Part shown: positions 38,364 through 49,060 of the stretch, in pieces
Numbering within the stretch: position 1 is the stretch's first letter
How the letters are laid out: each line of letters starts with the position of its first letter
Source: Corynebacterium sp. 21KM1197
GTDB taxonomy: Bacteria > Actinomycetota > Actinomycetes > Mycobacteriales > Mycobacteriaceae
Direction of reading: 5' to 3'
DNA length: 64,000 bases
Assembly: GCF_033783015.1 (NCBI RefSeq)
Contig: NZ_CP123907.1
Span: 1,488,001-1,552,000 of the forward strand
Translations under genes and position numbers: made by a program
The notes under the pieces: model-generated
Seen by the model: only the letters and a program-made list of their open reading frames with translations
Database searches by the model: none
Told to the model about the DNA's origin: nothing

Positions 38364-41300
38364 TTAACCCAGGATTCCAGTACCCATCGTGGCCTTGAGA
38401 TCACCCATCAGGGAGGCGGAACGATCCACCCGCAGGTGCTCACCCAGGATCATGAGGGTGGATTCCTCCCCATTGACCAGTTTGAGGTACACGTCCGATT
38501 CTCCCCTGTTGGCCACCAGCACGTCCTTGAGCTTCTTGATGTTGATGGGGGTGCATTGATCGGTGCGCATGGTCAGGCGCAGCGGCACGCCGCTGCCGTT
38601 GCCCGCGCCGAGTTCCGGCACCTTGAGGTCATCGCAGAACAGGCTGGTGCGCTCGTCGCGGATGGACACGTGCGCCTTGGCCAGAATGATGTTGTCCTCC
38701 ACGATCTGCGAACTCACCAGGGCGTAGACCTTGTTAAATACCAGCAGGTCCGTCTGCGCGCCGTTGTGATCCTCCACCGTGACGATGGCCCAGGGGGAGC
38801 CGTCCTTTTTGGAAAAACGCCGATCCACCCCGGAGATGATGCCGCCGATGGTCACCTCCTGGCCGTGGCGCAGTTCCCCGCCCAGAATGGTGGTGATCGC
38901 GGTGTCCGTCTGCGCGGCCAGGGCCTCCTCGAAGCCGTCCAGGGGGTGCCCGGAGACGTATAGGCCCAGCATTTCCCGCTCCAGGGCCAGTTTGTGCTTG
39001 CGGTCCCATTCCGCGTCCGGCACCTCGATGGCAAAGACGTTATCCATCGCCTCGTCCTGGCCGCCCAGCCCGGCAAAGAGATCAAACTGGCCCTTGTCTG
39101 CGGCCTTCTTGGTGGCCGTCACGGCGTCCACCGCGTCCTCGTGGATCAGGGTCAGGCCCTTGCGCGGCAGGCCCAGGGAGTCAAAGGCCCCGGCGCGGAT
39201 CAGCGATTCCGTGATGCGCTTATTGCAGGGCAAAAGCTCGATCTTTTCTAGGTAATCGCCAAAGTCCTTGTACGCGCCCTTGGCCTCGCGGGTGCGCACG
39301 ATGGAATCCACCACGTCCTTGCCCACGTTGCGGATCGCGCCCAGGCCAAAGCGAATGTCCTCGCCCACGGCCATGAAGTCATTGTGGGACTCGTTCACGT
39401 CCGGGGAGAGCACCCTAATGCCCAGGTGACGGCAGTCCGCCAGGTAAATGGCGGATTTATCCTTTTTATCCGCCACGGAGGAAAGCAGGGCCGCCATGTA
39501 TTCCGGGGCAAAGTGGGCCTTGAGGTAGGCCGTCCAGAAGGACACCAGCCCGTAGCCTGCGGCGTGGGACTTGTTAAACGCATAGGAGGCAAAGGGCTCG
39601 ATGGTGCCCCAGAGCGCGTCCACGGCGGCCTTGGAGTAACCGTTCTCCTTCATGCCTCCGGCGAACTTCTCGTACTGTTTGGCCAGCACCTCGGGCTTCT
39701 TTTTACCCATCGCCTTGCGGAAGTTATCGGCCTCACCGGCGGTGTAATTGGCCACCTTCTGGGAGATACGCATGATCTGCTCCTGGTACACGATCAAGCC
39801 ATACGTCTCATCCAGGATCTCGCGCAGCGGCTCCTCCAATTCCGGGTGAATGGGGGTGATGGGCTTGCGGCCGTTCTTGCGATCCGCGTAGTCCCAGTGG
39901 GCGTTCACGCCCATCGGGCCGGGGCGGTACAGGGCCAGGGAGGCCACGATGTCCTTGAATCCGGTGGGCTGCATACGCTTGAGCAGTTCCTGCATGCCGC
40001 CGCTATCGAGCTGGAACACGCCCAGGGTATCGCCCCGGCTGAGCAGTTTGTACACCTCCTCGTCCTCAGTCTCCAGGGTTTCCAGCAGCACCTCTTCCCC
40101 GCGATTGGCCTTGATGTTCTCGATGGCGTCACCGATCACTGTGAGGTTGCGCAGGCCCAGGAAGTCCATCTTCAGCAGGCCGATGGCCTCGCAGGCAGGA
40201 TAGTCCCAGCCGGTGATCAGGGCGCCATCGGCCGCGCGCTTCCACATGGGAATGTGATCCAGCAGCGGCACGGAGGCCATGATCACCGCGCAGGCGTGCA
40301 CGCCCGCCTGGCGCACCACGCCCTCCAGCCCGCGCGCGGTCTCGTAGATCTGCTTGACATCCGGGTCGGATTCGATGAGCGAGCGCACCTCCCCGGCCTC
40401 GGCATAGCGCTCGTGCTCGGGGTCAGTGATCCCGGCCAGGGGAATGTCCTTGGCCATGATCGCCGGCGGCAGGGCCTTGGTGATGCGATCCGCGATCTGG
40501 TAGCCGGGCTGGCCAAACTGCACGCGGGCGGAGTCCTTGATGGCCTGCTTGGTTTTCACCGTGCCAAAGGTGATCACCTGGGCGATCTTGTCCTCGCCCC
40601 AGCGGTCCGAGGCGTAGCGGATCATCTCGCCACGGCGGCGATCGTCAAAGTCAATATCAATATCGGGGGCAGAGGGGCGCTCCGGATTGAGGAATCGCTC
40701 AAAGAGGAGGTCGTGCTCGATGGGGTCGATATTGGTGATCGTCAGGGCGTAGGCCACCAGGGCACCGGCGGCCGAGCCACGGCCCGGCCCCACGCGGATC
40801 CCCACGGAGCGGGCGTGCTTGATCAGTTCCGCCACGATGAGGAAGTACGAGGGGTAGCCCTTCATGTCGATCACGCTGATCTCGTACTTGGCGCGCTCGA
40901 TGTATTCCTGCGGCACCTCCTGGTTGGGGAAGCGCTCTTGCAGGCCCGCCATCACCTCGTGGGTGAGCCAGGAGGTGGGCGTCTCCCCCTCCGGCACGTC
41001 CGCGATCGGCATGCGATCGTGCGGGTGATCCTCCCAGAGTTCGCCGTAGTCCCCCACGCGCTCCGCGATCCACAGGGTGTTATCGCAGCCATCGGGCACC
41101 ATCTCATCCCAGATCTCGCGCATCTGGGCGGCGGACTTGATGTAATAGCCATCGCCGCCGAACTTGAAGCGATCCGGGTCGTGGAGGGTCTTGCCCGTTT
41201 GCACGCACAGCATGGCCTCGTGCGGCTGGGACTGGGATTGCAGCACGTAGTGGCAGTCATTGGTCACCAGGGGCGGCAGGCCGAGCTTGCGGCCGATCTC

Positions 41301-41924
41301 CAGGAGTTCGGAGCGCACCCTGGTCTCAATGTCCAGGCCGTGATCCATGAGTTCCAGGAAGTAATTGTCCTTGCCATAGATGTCCTGCCACATCGCGGCG
41401 GCCTCCAGGGCCTTATCAAATTGCCCCAGGCGCAGGCGGGTTTGCACGTCCCCCGAGGGGCAGCCGGTGGTGGCGATGATGCCGTCGGCGTGCTCCGCGA
41501 TGAGGTCGGCATCCATGCGCGGCCACTTGCCCAGTTGGCCCTCGTAGGAAGCCATCGAGGAGAGGTAGAAGAGGTTGCGCAGGCCGGTGGCGTTTTCCGC
41601 CAGCATGGTCTGGTGCAGGTACGCGCCGGAGGCGGAGACGTCATCGGACTTCTGGTGGGGCTCGCCCCAGCGCACGCGGTTCTTATTGAAGCGCGATTCC
41701 GGGGCCATGTACGCCTCGATGCCGATGATCGGCTTGATCCCGGCCTCCACCATCTTGCGATAAAAGGCGTTGGAGCCAAACATGTTGCCGTGATCGGTGA
41801 TCCCCACCGCCGGCATTCCCTGGCGGGACACCTCCTCGGCCAGCATGTCCACCTTGGCCATTCCGTCGAGCATGGAGTATTCCGTGTGGTTATGCAGGTG
41901 CACAAAGGAGGAGTTCTTGGCCAT
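38364..41924 (-). CDS. dnaE1: DNA polymerase III alpha subunit
   Basis: 1186 residues, full length. Chromosomal replicative polymerase. N-terminal PHP domain [15 protein letters not shown]; catalytic [16 protein letters not shown] with the palm Asp residues; [15 protein letters not shown]-terminal OB-fold [20 protein letters not shown] and tail. The ATG at 41924 gives [15 protein letters not shown]. It is a single long gene; upstream rarD is read away from it. Confidence 0.97.
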   Translation of the reverse strand: MAKNSSFVHLHNHTEYSMLDGMAKVDMLAEEVSRQGMPAVGITDHGNMFGSNAFYRKMVEAGIKPIIGIEAYMAPESRFNKNRVRWGEPHQKSDDVSASGAYLHQTMLAENATGLRNLFYLSSMASYEGQLGKWPRMDADLIAEHADGIIATTGCPSGDVQTRLRLGQFDKALEAAAMWQDIYGKDNYFLELMDHGLDIETRVRSELLEIGRKLGLPPLVTNDCHYVLQSQSQPHEAMLCVQTGKTLHDPDRFKFGGDGYYIKSAAQMREIWDEMVPDGCDNTLWIAERVGDYGELWEDHPHDRMPIADVPEGETPTSWLTHEVMAGLQERFPNQEVPQEYIERAKYEISVIDMKGYPSYFLIVAELIKHARSVGIRVGPGRGSAAGALVAYALTITNIDPIEHDLLFERFLNPERPSAPDIDIDFDDRRRGEMIRYASDRWGEDKIAQVITFGTVKTKQAIKDSARVQFGQPGYQIADRITKALPPAIMAKDIPLAGITDPEHERYAEAGEVRSLIESDPDVKQIYETARGLEGVVRQAGVHACAVIMASVPLLDHIPMWKRAADGALITGWDYPACEAIGLLKMDFLGLRNLTVIGDAIENIKANRGEEVLLETLETEDEEVYKLLSRGDTLGVFQLDSGGMQELLKRMQPTGFKDIVASLALYRPGPMGVNAHWDYADRKNGRKPITPIHPELEEPLREILDETYGLIVYQEQIMRISQKVANYTAGEADNFRKAMGKKKPEVLAKQYEKFAGGMKENGYSKAAVDALWGTIEPFASYAFNKSHAAGYGLVSFWTAYLKAHFAPEYMAALLSSVADKKDKSAIYLADCRHLGIRVLSPDVNESHNDFMAVGEDIRFGLGAIRNVGKDVVDSIVRTREAKGAYKDFGDYLEKIELLPCNKRITESLIRAGAFDSLGLPRKGLTLIHEDAVDAVTATKKAADKGQFDLFAGLGGQDEAMDNVFAIEVPDAEWDRKHKLALEREMLGLYVSGHPLDGFEEALAAQTDTAITTILGGELRHGQEVTIGGIISGVDRRFSKKDGSPWAIVTVEDHNGAQTDLLVFNKVYALVSSQIVEDNIILAKAHVSIRDERTSLFCDDLKVPELGAGNGSGVPLRLTMRTDQCTPINIKKLKDVLVANRGESDVYLKLVNGEESTLMILGEHLRVDRSASLMGDLKATMGTGILG

Positions 41925-42031
41925 GCCGCTCAGTCTATCCGCTAGGGCAAATCCCCCTCCTCCCGCAGGCACGGGGCAGGTTTAAGGCTTCCCGACGCGC
42001 CCCCGCCCCACCCAGGGACTACAGTAACCGC

Positions 42032-42910
42032 ATGATCTACGGTGTCCTGGCGTATCTGTTGTGGGGGCTGTTCCCCGCGTTCTTCCCCCTCCTGGAACCG
42101 GCCGGCGCGGTGGAGATCCTGGCCCACCGGATCATCTGGGCGGCCGCGCTCATGGCCCTGGTACTCGGTGTTACCAGGGGCTGGGGCGAGTTGCGCGGCG
42201 CCGGGCGCACCACCTGGCTGCGCATGGGGGCGGCGGGGCTGCTCATTGCCGCCAACTGGCTGATTTACATCGTGGCGGTCAATTCCGGGCACGTGGCAGA
42301 CGCCGCCCTGGGGTACTTCATCAACCCCCTGGTGAGCGTACTCCTGGGCGTGTTCATTCTGGGCGAGCGGCTGCGCCGCCTCCAACTCATCGCAGTGCTG
42401 CTGGCCGGGGTGGCGGTGCTGTGGCTGACCTTCGTGGGCGGCCAGCCCCCGGTGCTGGCGCTGGGCCTGGCCCTGACCTTTGGGTTCTATGGGCTGCTGA
42501 AAAAGCAGATTCCCGTCTCCGGGGCGGCGGGCCTAGCCGCCGAGACCTTAGTGCTGGCTCCCCTGGCGCTGGGGTACCTGGGGTGGTTGGAGGCCACCGG
42601 CCGGGGCACCGCGCTAAGCAACGGCCCCGGTCACCTGGCGCTCCTGGTGCTCTCCGGGGTGATCACGGTGATTCCGCTGCTGCTCTTTGCGCGCGCCACC
42701 AAGGTGATCACGCTTTCCACCATCGGCATGTTGCAGTACCTCACCCCCACCATGCAGATGCTCTGGGCGTTGTTTGTGGTAAACGAGCACGTCTCCCCGC
42801 AACGCTGGGTGGGCTTTGTGCTCATCTGGGTGGCGGTAGCGGTGTTTCTCACCGACGCCACCCGCACCCGCCGCGCCGCTACTCCCCGCCGTGGTCCATC
42901 GGCAGGGTAA
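42032..42910 (+). CDS. rarD: RarD/EamA family transporter
   Basis: 292 residues with ten hydrophobic helices in two EamA repeats. It opens MIYGVLAYLLWGLFPAFFPLLEPAGAVEILAHRI, a close match to RarD, and the second half has GLLKKQIPVSGAAGLAAETL and ATKVITLSTIGMLQYLTPTMQ. RarD was linked to chloramphenicol sensitivity; the natural substrate is not known. The 3' end overlaps the convergent gene at 42879. Confidence 0.9.
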   Translation: MIYGVLAYLLWGLFPAFFPLLEPAGAVEILAHRIIWAAALMALVLGVTRGWGELRGAGRTTWLRMGAAGLLIAANWLIYIVAVNSGHVADAALGYFINPLVSVLLGVFILGERLRRLQLIAVLLAGVAVLWLTFVGGQPPVLALGLALTFGFYGLLKKQIPVSGAAGLAAETLVLAPLALGYLGWLEATGRGTALSNGPGHLALLVLSGVITVIPLLLFARATKVITLSTIGMLQYLTPTMQMLWALFVVNEHVSPQRWVGFVLIWVAVAVFLTDATRTRRAATPRRGPSAG

Positions 42911-43457
42911 ACGTGATGCCAAAGAAGCCCCACACGGCGTCGGCAGGCAGCACGTCCACTGCGGTGAGAGATTCCTCGTGTTCCGCCGCCCACTCCCGCA
43001 GCGCGTCCCCGGTATCGCGCACCACCACCGCGCTCAGGCGCGGCTCGGCGTTCCTGTGCTCGGCCAGGGTGCGCTCCATGCCCAGGTTTAAGACCTCGGC
43101 GCGGGTGGCCCCAGCCACCGGCTCCGGCAGCGGGGCGATGTGGGCCGCGTCCACCACCTCCGCGCTCACCCGGGCCAGGGGTTCTACCAGGTCACCGGCC
43201 TGCTCGGGGTCGAGCCAATCGCGGAACACCACCAGAGCATAACTGGGTTCTTCCGCTGAGGCCGCCTTGAGGCTGGCCGCCGCGCGGGCCTGATAATCCG
43301 CGTAGGATTCCTCCTCCTCTATTCCCACGGAGTCCCCGTTCAACGGCGGGGCAGCCTCCCCGCGCGATTGCGCCCAGGAGCCCAGGAGGAGCACGCCGCC
43401 TAAAAAGAGCACGAGCACCAGGGAGGGCAGCAGCGTGCGCGCCACCCGGGCGCTCAT
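42879..43457 (-). CDS. Hypothetical membrane-anchored exported protein
   Basis: 192 residues. A helix near 8-27 ([21 protein letters not shown]) is a probable uncleaved anchor; the remainder is soluble and acidic with repeated helix/strand elements ([17 protein letters not shown] and [22 protein letters not shown]). No domain recognised. It overlaps rluD by four bases and is the last gene of lspA-rluD. It may be a lipid-facing protein needed near LspA, but there is no direct sign. Confidence 0.6.
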   Translation of the reverse strand: MSARVARTLLPSLVLVLFLGGVLLLGSWAQSRGEAAPPLNGDSVGIEEEESYADYQARAAASLKAASAEEPSYALVVFRDWLDPEQAGDLVEPLARVSAEVVDAAHIAPLPEPVAGATRAEVLNLGMERTLAEHRNAEPRLSAVVVRDTGDALREWAAEHEESLTAVDVLPADAVWGFFGITFTLPMDHGGE

Positions 43458-44380
43458 GCGCGCACCCTTTCCAGGGCGGCTTCCAGGTCAGCCGGGTACG
43501 GGGCCTCGATCTCCATCCAGCGCCCGTCGGCGGGGTGATGAAAGCCCAGGCGCACTGCGTGCAGCCACTGGCGGATCAGCCCCAGGCGGCGGGCCAGATC
43601 CGGGTCCGAGCCGTACATCGGATCGCCGCAGCAGGGGTGATGAATGGCGGACATGTGCACGCGGATCTGGTGGGTGCGCCCGGTTTCCAGGTGTACTTCC
43701 AGCAGCGTGGCCTCGGGGAATGCCTCGATAGTCTCGTAGTGCGTCACCGCCGGTTTGCCGTCCGTGGTCACCGCAAAGCGCCAACCGGAGGAGGGGTGGC
43801 GGCCGATGGGGGCGTCGATAGTCCCGGTGAAGGGATCGGGGTGGCCCTGCACCAGCGCGTGATAGGTCTTGGTTACCGTGCGCTCCTTAAAGGCGCGCTT
43901 GAGCACGGAATAGCCCCGCTCGGAGGCCGCCACCACCATCACCCCGGAGGTACCCACGTCCAGGCGCTGCACGATGCCCTGCCGCTCGGGCGGGCCGGAG
44001 GTGGAGATGCGGAATCCCGCCCCGGCCAGGCCACCCACCACGGTGGGGCCGTCCCAGCCCACCGTGGGGTGCGCGGCCACCCCCACCGGCTTGTGCACGG
44101 CGATCACATCGGAGTCGTAATACAGAATGTCCATGCCCTCCACGTGCTCGGGCGTGGGCTCCGCCGAGGTCGCGGGCTCCGGCAGGGTCACCGTCAGCAG
44201 GCTGCCCGCGTGCAGCCGCGCGGACTTCCCCACCGCCGCGCCATCCACGAGCACGTCCCCCGCCTCCGCGAGGTCGGCCGCCGCGCTGCGGGAGAGGCCA
44301 AGGAGTTTGGATAAGGCGGCGTCGATACGCATACCCACCAGCCCCTCGGGGACGGGGAGGCTACGAACTTCCCTGGACAT
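43454..44380 (-). CDS. rluD: RluD-type 23S rRNA pseudouridine synthase
   Basis: 308 residues. N-terminal S4 domain ([23 protein letters not shown]), then the catalytic domain with the Asp-bearing [26 protein letters not shown] and [20 protein letters not shown]. It probably makes pseudouridines in helix 69. It overlaps lspA as ATGA at 44380, the common lspA-rluD arrangement. Confidence 0.92.
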   Translation of the reverse strand: MSREVRSLPVPEGLVGMRIDAALSKLLGLSRSAAADLAEAGDVLVDGAAVGKSARLHAGSLLTVTLPEPATSAEPTPEHVEGMDILYYDSDVIAVHKPVGVAAHPTVGWDGPTVVGGLAGAGFRISTSGPPERQGIVQRLDVGTSGVMVVAASERGYSVLKRAFKERTVTKTYHALVQGHPDPFTGTIDAPIGRHPSSGWRFAVTTDGKPAVTHYETIEAFPEATLLEVHLETGRTHQIRVHMSAIHHPCCGDPMYGSDPDLARRLGLIRQWLHAVRLGFHHPADGRWMEIEAPYPADLEAALERVRA

Positions 44381-44892
44381 CAGCCCACCTCCTTGGCGCG
44401 TCGCTCCTCCGAGAGCATACCGATGATAAAGATCACCACACCGACGCTAATACAGGCATCCGCGATATTAAATACCGCAAAGCCCCCCACGGAGATGTAA
44501 TCCACCACGTGCCCAAGGAAAAACTGCGGCTCCCGGAAAAGACGATCAATGAGGTTGCCCAGGGCACCGCCGCCCACCAGCGCCAGGCCCAGGGCCGTCC
44601 AGCGATCCCGCACCCTGGGTGCCGCCACCGCCACGCCGATGAGAAAGGCGATCTGGAAGCAGGTGAACAACCACGTGGAGTTCTGGCCCATCGAAAAAGC
44701 CGCCCCGGGATTAAAAAGCAGCAGGAACCGGAACCAATCCCCGATCACCGGCTGCGGCACCCCCGGCTCCAGCCAGGCCAGCATGATCGCCTTGACCACC
44801 TGATCCACCGCCCCCACCAGGACCACCGTGGCGGCCATAAACACCACAAAGGGCCGTTTCTTCTCCGTTGCGCGCTGCGTCACGGCCTCCAT
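44380..44892 (-). CDS. lspA: Lipoprotein signal peptidase (signal peptidase II)
   Basis: 170 residues with four helices. The two catalytic aspartates lie in [14 protein letters not shown] and [10 protein letters not shown]. It cleaves prolipoproteins after Lgt. I use the ATG at 44892, since the next upstream start would add a Pro/Arg-rich stretch not seen in homologues. It overlaps rluD; the divergent lipoprotein gene starts 78 bases away. Confidence 0.93.
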   Translation of the reverse strand: MEAVTQRATEKKRPFVVFMAATVVLVGAVDQVVKAIMLAWLEPGVPQPVIGDWFRFLLLFNPGAAFSMGQNSTWLFTCFQIAFLIGVAVAAPRVRDRWTALGLALVGGGALGNLIDRLFREPQFFLGHVVDYISVGGFAVFNIADACISVGVVIFIIGMLSEERRAKEVG

Positions 44893-44969
44893 TGTTCCCC
44901 ATCGCCACCGCCGGGCACCACTGGGCACCACTGGACCCCGCCCGGGAGCCAAAAGGTAAGTTAGACACC

Positions 44970-46121
44970 GTGCGTGTACTTGGCTTCCCCTCCCCCACCC
45001 GCCCGCGTATCGACGCCCCCCGCTACCGCCGCGCCCTGCTGAGCGCCGCGCTCGGCGCGACCCTGGTGCTCAGCGCCTGCTCCACCGAGGACACCCCGGA
45101 GAACGTGGAAGCACCCGTGGCCCTCCAGGTCGATCCCGCCCGCGTGCTGCTGCACAACCCCGGCACGGCCCCGCACCGCACCCTCGAATACGCCGCCGAG
45201 CGCCCCGAACAGCAGGTCAGCGTGGCCGTTACCTCCGGCTTCGAGCAGCAGGTGATGCGTGCCGACGCCGTGCAGGTCCAGGCCCCCGAGGCCGCCCAGG
45301 ACGCTCCCCTCATGCAGGACGCGGAAACCCTCACCCTGCCGCTGCAAGCGGTGGGCAGCGCGGCTTCTTCTGACTCTCGTGACGCCGCTGGCGATGGTGG
45401 TGACGCTGGCAGTGGCGCTGGCGAGGGAGCCACGCGGCGCGTGGACACCACCCTGGGCAAGCCCACCTCCTTTGATCCCTCGGCCAACGCCGCCCTGGAA
45501 AGCACCCAGGGCTTCACCCTCGGCTGGCAGGGCGACGCCAACGGGCGAATAAGCACCGTGGACCTCGCCGCCCCCACCGAGGCCGATGACGATAACCGCG
45601 CGCTCATCGAAAAGGCCATGATGAAACTTCTCTCCCTCCCGGTGATCTTCCCCGACGAGCCCGTGGGCGTGGGGGCCGTGTGGAGCGTGGACTCACGCGT
45701 AACCGGGGAGGCCACCCTGCTCCAAACCACCACGTACACGCTCACCGCGCTCGACGGCGACGCCGTGGAACTGAACGTGAGTGTGCAGCAGCGGCCCGCG
45801 CAGGGGGCGCTGGTGATGTCCGGTGATGAGGGGACCCCTGAGACTGCGGGGGCTTTGGGGGACTCGGAGGCGGAAGGCTCTGCTGGCACCTCTGATAGCA
45901 CTGATAGCGAGGCCGAGGGACAACCGGAAACCGCTGCGGGAGATCAAACGCTGGACGTGATGAACGCCAATACCAGCAGCACCGGCACCCTGCGGCTTAA
46001 TCTCAACGAGGCCCTACCCCACGAGGGCACCGTGGCTTTGACCACCCGCGTGGTGTACGGGCAGCAGGAATCCGACGTGCGCGTGGTGCAGGATACCGCC
46101 ACGCGGCTGAGGTTTTATTAG
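44970..46121 (+). CDS. Large lipoprotein, DUF6263-like
   Basis: 383 residues from a GTG at 44970. After a basic stretch, RALLSAALGATLVLSAC forms a lipoprotein signal with the lipid-bearing Cys near residue 34. The exported part alternates beta segments with Asp/Ser/Ala-rich disordered regions (about 125-160 and 285-330). The end, ALPHEGTVALTTRVVYGQQESDVRVVQDTATR, resembles proteins that bind or compare ligands at the surface. Family not certain. Its start lies next to lspA, which processes it. Confidence 0.7.
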   Translation: MRVLGFPSPTRPRIDAPRYRRALLSAALGATLVLSACSTEDTPENVEAPVALQVDPARVLLHNPGTAPHRTLEYAAERPEQQVSVAVTSGFEQQVMRADAVQVQAPEAAQDAPLMQDAETLTLPLQAVGSAASSDSRDAAGDGGDAGSGAGEGATRRVDTTLGKPTSFDPSANAALESTQGFTLGWQGDANGRISTVDLAAPTEADDDNRALIEKAMMKLLSLPVIFPDEPVGVGAVWSVDSRVTGEATLLQTTTYTLTALDGDAVELNVSVQQRPAQGALVMSGDEGTPETAGALGDSEAEGSAGTSDSTDSEAEGQPETAAGDQTLDVMNANTSSTGTLRLNLNEALPHEGTVALTTRVVYGQQESDVRVVQDTATRLRFY

Positions 46122-46353
46122 CGTTTTTCTTGCACCCGACGCTCCGGGCCTTGCCAAATTAACCGACAATGATCGGCTTTGCTGCCATATAGGATCGTTA
46201 CGGGTATGGAAAATTTTGCTCGTTGGAAACTATGAGAGATGGCGTCAGCTATATTCATCGCATGGCCGATATCCCACATTGCATGGCCACACACCGGCGT
46301 GTTCTATAAATAATATCAAACAATTTCATCATCAGGAATCCCACTGGCTTATA
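46122..46353. other. A/T-rich intergenic boundary
   Basis: 232 bases between the lipoprotein gene and the end of the membrane gene at 46354. Base composition changes here from GC-rich to clearly A/T-rich, and stays so to about 50 kb. No gene, hairpin or repeat of quality was found, so no attachment site can be proposed with confidence. Confidence 0.4.
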
Positions 46354-46902
46354 CTACCTCCTTCTCCTATTCCTTCCATCAATCAACTCCACGTGATCCC
46401 GGTAGTAAAATTTATATTCCTCCACAATCCATTCACAGCTCTCCAGATCCGCATACTTACACTCCTTGGAGAGTTCAGAAAGTTTAACCCATCGCGCCTG
46501 AGCAGATGCCGATCTCACATACCCCCTCCCCCTCCCCCTCAAAAACATCATGCACCTACCAATCCTATCCAACGGAACGATACATAACGACAATAAGCAC
46601 AGGCGGATAAATTTAGGCTCGAACATTCTTCCCAGAGGGAAGTCCGCTCGCAGTAAACCGGACAAGAAAAATAACCAAATCCCCAAAGTAGAAACGAAAA
46701 TGAAAAATAATGACTTCAGAAAATCGGTGGACGGATTAAAGACCGCGCGGAAAAATGCTACTACAGCACAGGGGGCTGGGTAAATTATCGCCAACCCACA
46801 TATAGTCAATATCCAATCAGCCCTAAACCTGTATAGAAAATAAGCAGTAACGTAATTTAATAAAAATAACCCAGAGGAATATACCATAAAAAGAGCATGC
46901 AT
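46354..46902 (-). CDS. Small membrane protein at the toxin island border
   Basis: 182 residues. Four hydrophobic helices (about 5-22, 30-48, 62-82 and 95-112), then a basic/aromatic C-terminal domain (VKLSELSKECKYADLESCEW) facing one side. GAGGA lies eight bases before the ATG. Codon use is A/T-rich like the neighbouring immunity genes. I do not recognise a family. Candidates are an immunity protein against a membrane or entry step of the toxin, or an unrelated import. Confidence 0.55.
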   Translation of the reverse strand: MHALFMVYSSGLFLLNYVTAYFLYRFRADWILTICGLAIIYPAPCAVVAFFRAVFNPSTDFLKSLFFIFVSTLGIWLFFLSGLLRADFPLGRMFEPKFIRLCLLSLCIVPLDRIGRCMMFLRGRGRGYVRSASAQARWVKLSELSKECKYADLESCEWIVEEYKFYYRDHVELIDGRNRRRR

Positions 46903-47119
46903 TCAATAATCCTCAAAGTCGCCGCACCTACACGGGACATTTTGATTACATGACGCAGTTTTTATATTTAGCGCAATATAATCTCATACTTAACAACGGC
47001 CAGAGAATGCTCTGCACAGTCCCTAGTCATAAAAAACTATTCACCAAGCCTCGCCCAGCAATGATATACCATGCATACAGCCCATCGCTGACATCAATCC
47101 TTCATAATTCATGAAGAAA
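46903..47119. other. A/T-rich intergenic region
   Basis: 217 bases between two minus-strand genes. It may hold a promoter for the small membrane gene at 46354. I see no terminator hairpin or repeat. Confidence 0.35.
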
Positions 47120-47881
47120 TTAAATCATACCCTCAATTTCACCGAGAGACTTCATAGCACCCACAGTAAAGAGCAAAGAAACATACTCCTCTATGTCTAC
47201 ATCAAATCCCCAAGAAAGATCAGCGCCACCCGGCCAGACATTCTTATACCAATCAGAAGGATTATCCGTAGAAAAGAACACGAAGCCCGGGCCAGGAGAA
47301 AGTTTTTCTGGGCTTCCCTGCACTAAAATTTCTCGATATTCCTCCCACCATTCATCACCCCGAGGAAACTCATGTGCGTGATGGTTAGGTGTACCATCGG
47401 TATTTACCTGCAAGTAACTAGCGTTCTTCACCATCTTATTCCCAAAGAAAGAGTGCCTGCCCAGGCTACTCCATAGCTCCGAATCAATAAAATGATCCAA
47501 TACGCAGTTACGCATGACATATTTCCAGGCAAGATCAAACGAACTCGTTTGGTCTATTCCACCAGATCCCTCTTGGTTCCGATCGCACAAGGAAGTGACA
47601 CACCACCCCGAGGGCAGTTGGTTCCGGCGACGAACGCCCAAGTACCGTCCGCCTAACTCCAGTGGAGAATCTGTGCCATACATGAGGTAGTTATCCCCCA
47701 ACCACAAACCTCGTGCTACTTTTTCACCAAAGTATTCCTCAACCTTTTCCTCGTAGCGCTGAACTCCCCGTACCGCCAAAGCCCAGTCCTCATTATCCAG
47801 AGGAGATATAGGAAGATCCCAAGGACGAAGATCGCTATTTGCGTTAGCAATCTTATGCGAACCATACTCCATTACCTGCAT
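47120..47881 (-). CDS. Putative TNT immunity protein 2
   Basis: 253 residues, acidic, rich in Trp/Tyr, no signal or membrane helix. It is a paralogue of the gene at 48345: both hold PISPLD..DW..A.RGVE.YE, GLWLGD.YL.YG, PSGW, PGPGF.F and DLSWG.D.DI.EY..LLF. Each follows a TNT domain, which is the main reason to call them immunity proteins. No known TNT-antitoxin sequence was recognised in it. AAGGAAGGA is nine bases ahead of the ATG at 47881. Confidence 0.6.
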   Translation of the reverse strand: MQVMEYGSHKIANANSDLRPWDLPISPLDNEDWALAVRGVQRYEEKVEEYFGEKVARGLWLGDNYLMYGTDSPLELGGRYLGVRRRNQLPSGWCVTSLCDRNQEGSGGIDQTSSFDLAWKYVMRNCVLDHFIDSELWSSLGRHSFFGNKMVKNASYLQVNTDGTPNHHAHEFPRGDEWWEEYREILVQGSPEKLSPGPGFVFFSTDNPSDWYKNVWPGGADLSWGFDVDIEEYVSLLFTVGAMKSLGEIEGMI

Positions 47882-47896
47882 GACTATTCCTTCCTT

Positions 47897-48202
47897 TTAC
47901 TCTACTTCCCGTAGGATTCCATGAGCAATGAGTTCCTCTACAGACAAGAACTCCACTCCCACCGGCTCGCTATTACGATAAAGCACTTTTTCAAACAGGT
48001 ATTGCGTTCCGCCACCAGGTTGCTCAAACGCGGGCGCAATCTCTCCATACCGTACCTGCACCCCCTCTGGAAGAGGGACTTCCGTTCGCTCAAACTTCGC
48101 ATAGTACTTCACCTCGATCCACGGGGGAAGCGAACGCATAGGGAACGAATCTGTAGCATTCCATAGGTAGTTTCCTTTTTTACTACCAAGTCTATCAATC
48201 AT
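47897..48202 (-). CDS. Stand-alone TNT toxin domain, N-terminally short
   Basis: 101 residues. It aligns to the second toxin domain: both hold SFPMRS, KYYAKFER/QYTKVIR, PLP, VRYGEIAPAFEQPGGGTQYLFE and a LKEL/SVEEL end. It begins at the MIDRLGS element, lacking the ~30-residue lead of a full TNT domain (GFVLDSEGNP part), so it may be inactive or need a partner. The AAGGAG five bases before the ATG shows it is made as a separate protein. No delivery signal. The pattern is typical of a displaced, orphan toxin cassette kept with its own immunity gene. Confidence 0.7.
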   Translation of the reverse strand: MIDRLGSKKGNYLWNATDSFPMRSLPPWIEVKYYAKFERTEVPLPEGVQVRYGEIAPAFEQPGGGTQYLFEKVLYRNSEPVGVEFLSVEELIAHGILREVE

Positions 48203-48344
48203 CAGAGCTCCTTAAAGAATATTTACCCTATGAGACACTAATTTCAAATTACCACTAGAGCATATCTAAATAATTTACACCCCTCATTGAAAGTGATTGC
48301 TGGAAAATTATTTTTAGGTTTTAGATATATGGAAAATATTGACA

Positions 48345-49058
48345 CTAAGTCGTGGCAGTCTTGAACAATAACTCAATGTACTCCACAATATCAATACCCA
48401 AACCCCAGGAAAGGTCTGTAGCTAATTCATTTGCCGCATGATACCATTCCGAAGGATCATCTCGTCGATAAAAAATAAATCCAGGGCCGGGGAAAAGAAA
48501 ATGCTGACCTAGCGATTCCCTTGACTCCCGAAGCAAATCGTTCCACAAAAAACCATCCTTTTCGGGATCTCCATCCTCAATATCACCATACTTCGATATA
48601 CGGAAAGTTTCTACATAGTCAGGAATCCTCCTTCTGAAAACCGTATGCCGTGACTCCAATCGCCATCTATCCCAAAACGTGTCATAGGCGCAAGAACGCA
48701 TAACATCTTTCCATACTACATTGAAAGAACTCCGTTGCCAGCCGGTAGTTTCGTCTCCGCGATCTGAAAGGGATGCTCGTATCCATCCGGAAGGTATCGC
48801 CCGGCTATGTCGCGCGCCCGAATATCCTTCACCGTTTTCTAAGAGTCCTTGAGTTCCATATGCTAGGTATTCATCACCCAACCATAACCCTTTACTCTCT
48901 TCTTTTCCAAAATAGCGCCACATGCATTTCTCATATGCTTCGACACCTCGAATAGCCGTATCCCAGTCAGAATCAGATAGAGGGGAAATCTTCAATGCAT
49001 ATTTTCCACCACTGTTCTGCTCGGCAAAATCCAGACTGGCATAATCCATAACAATCAT
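48345..49058 (-). CDS. Putative TNT immunity protein 1
   Basis: 237 residues; ATG at 49058 with AGGAAGG about ten bases upstream; two bases separate it from the TNT stop codon, so translation is coupled. No signal or membrane helix. It shares the two-gene family's segments (see the paralogue at 47120): GLWLGDEYLAYG, PSGWIRASLSDRG, FLFPGPGFIFYR, LSWGLGIDIVEYIELLF. Family not known. As neighbour of a toxin domain it probably neutralises that toxin in the cytosol. About 35-40 percent identity to its paralogue by eye. Confidence 0.65.
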   Translation of the reverse strand: MIVMDYASLDFAEQNSGGKYALKISPLSDSDWDTAIRGVEAYEKCMWRYFGKEESKGLWLGDEYLAYGTQGLLENGEGYSGARHSRAIPSGWIRASLSDRGDETTGWQRSSFNVVWKDVMRSCAYDTFWDRWRLESRHTVFRRRIPDYVETFRISKYGDIEDGDPEKDGFLWNDLLRESRESLGQHFLFPGPGFIFYRRDDPSEWYHAANELATDLSWGLGIDIVEYIELLFKTATT

Positions 49059-49060
49059 AA

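Noticed and set aside
39384..41945. 853-codon plus-strand frame inside dnaE1
   Set aside because: Fully antisense to the essential DNA polymerase III gene; composition is Gly/His/Val-rich shadow type.
46216..46587. 123-codon plus-strand frame opposite the membrane gene
   Set aside because: Pro/His-rich, low-quality composition with no Shine-Dalgarno; it is the shadow of the minus-strand gene with membrane helices and a good start.
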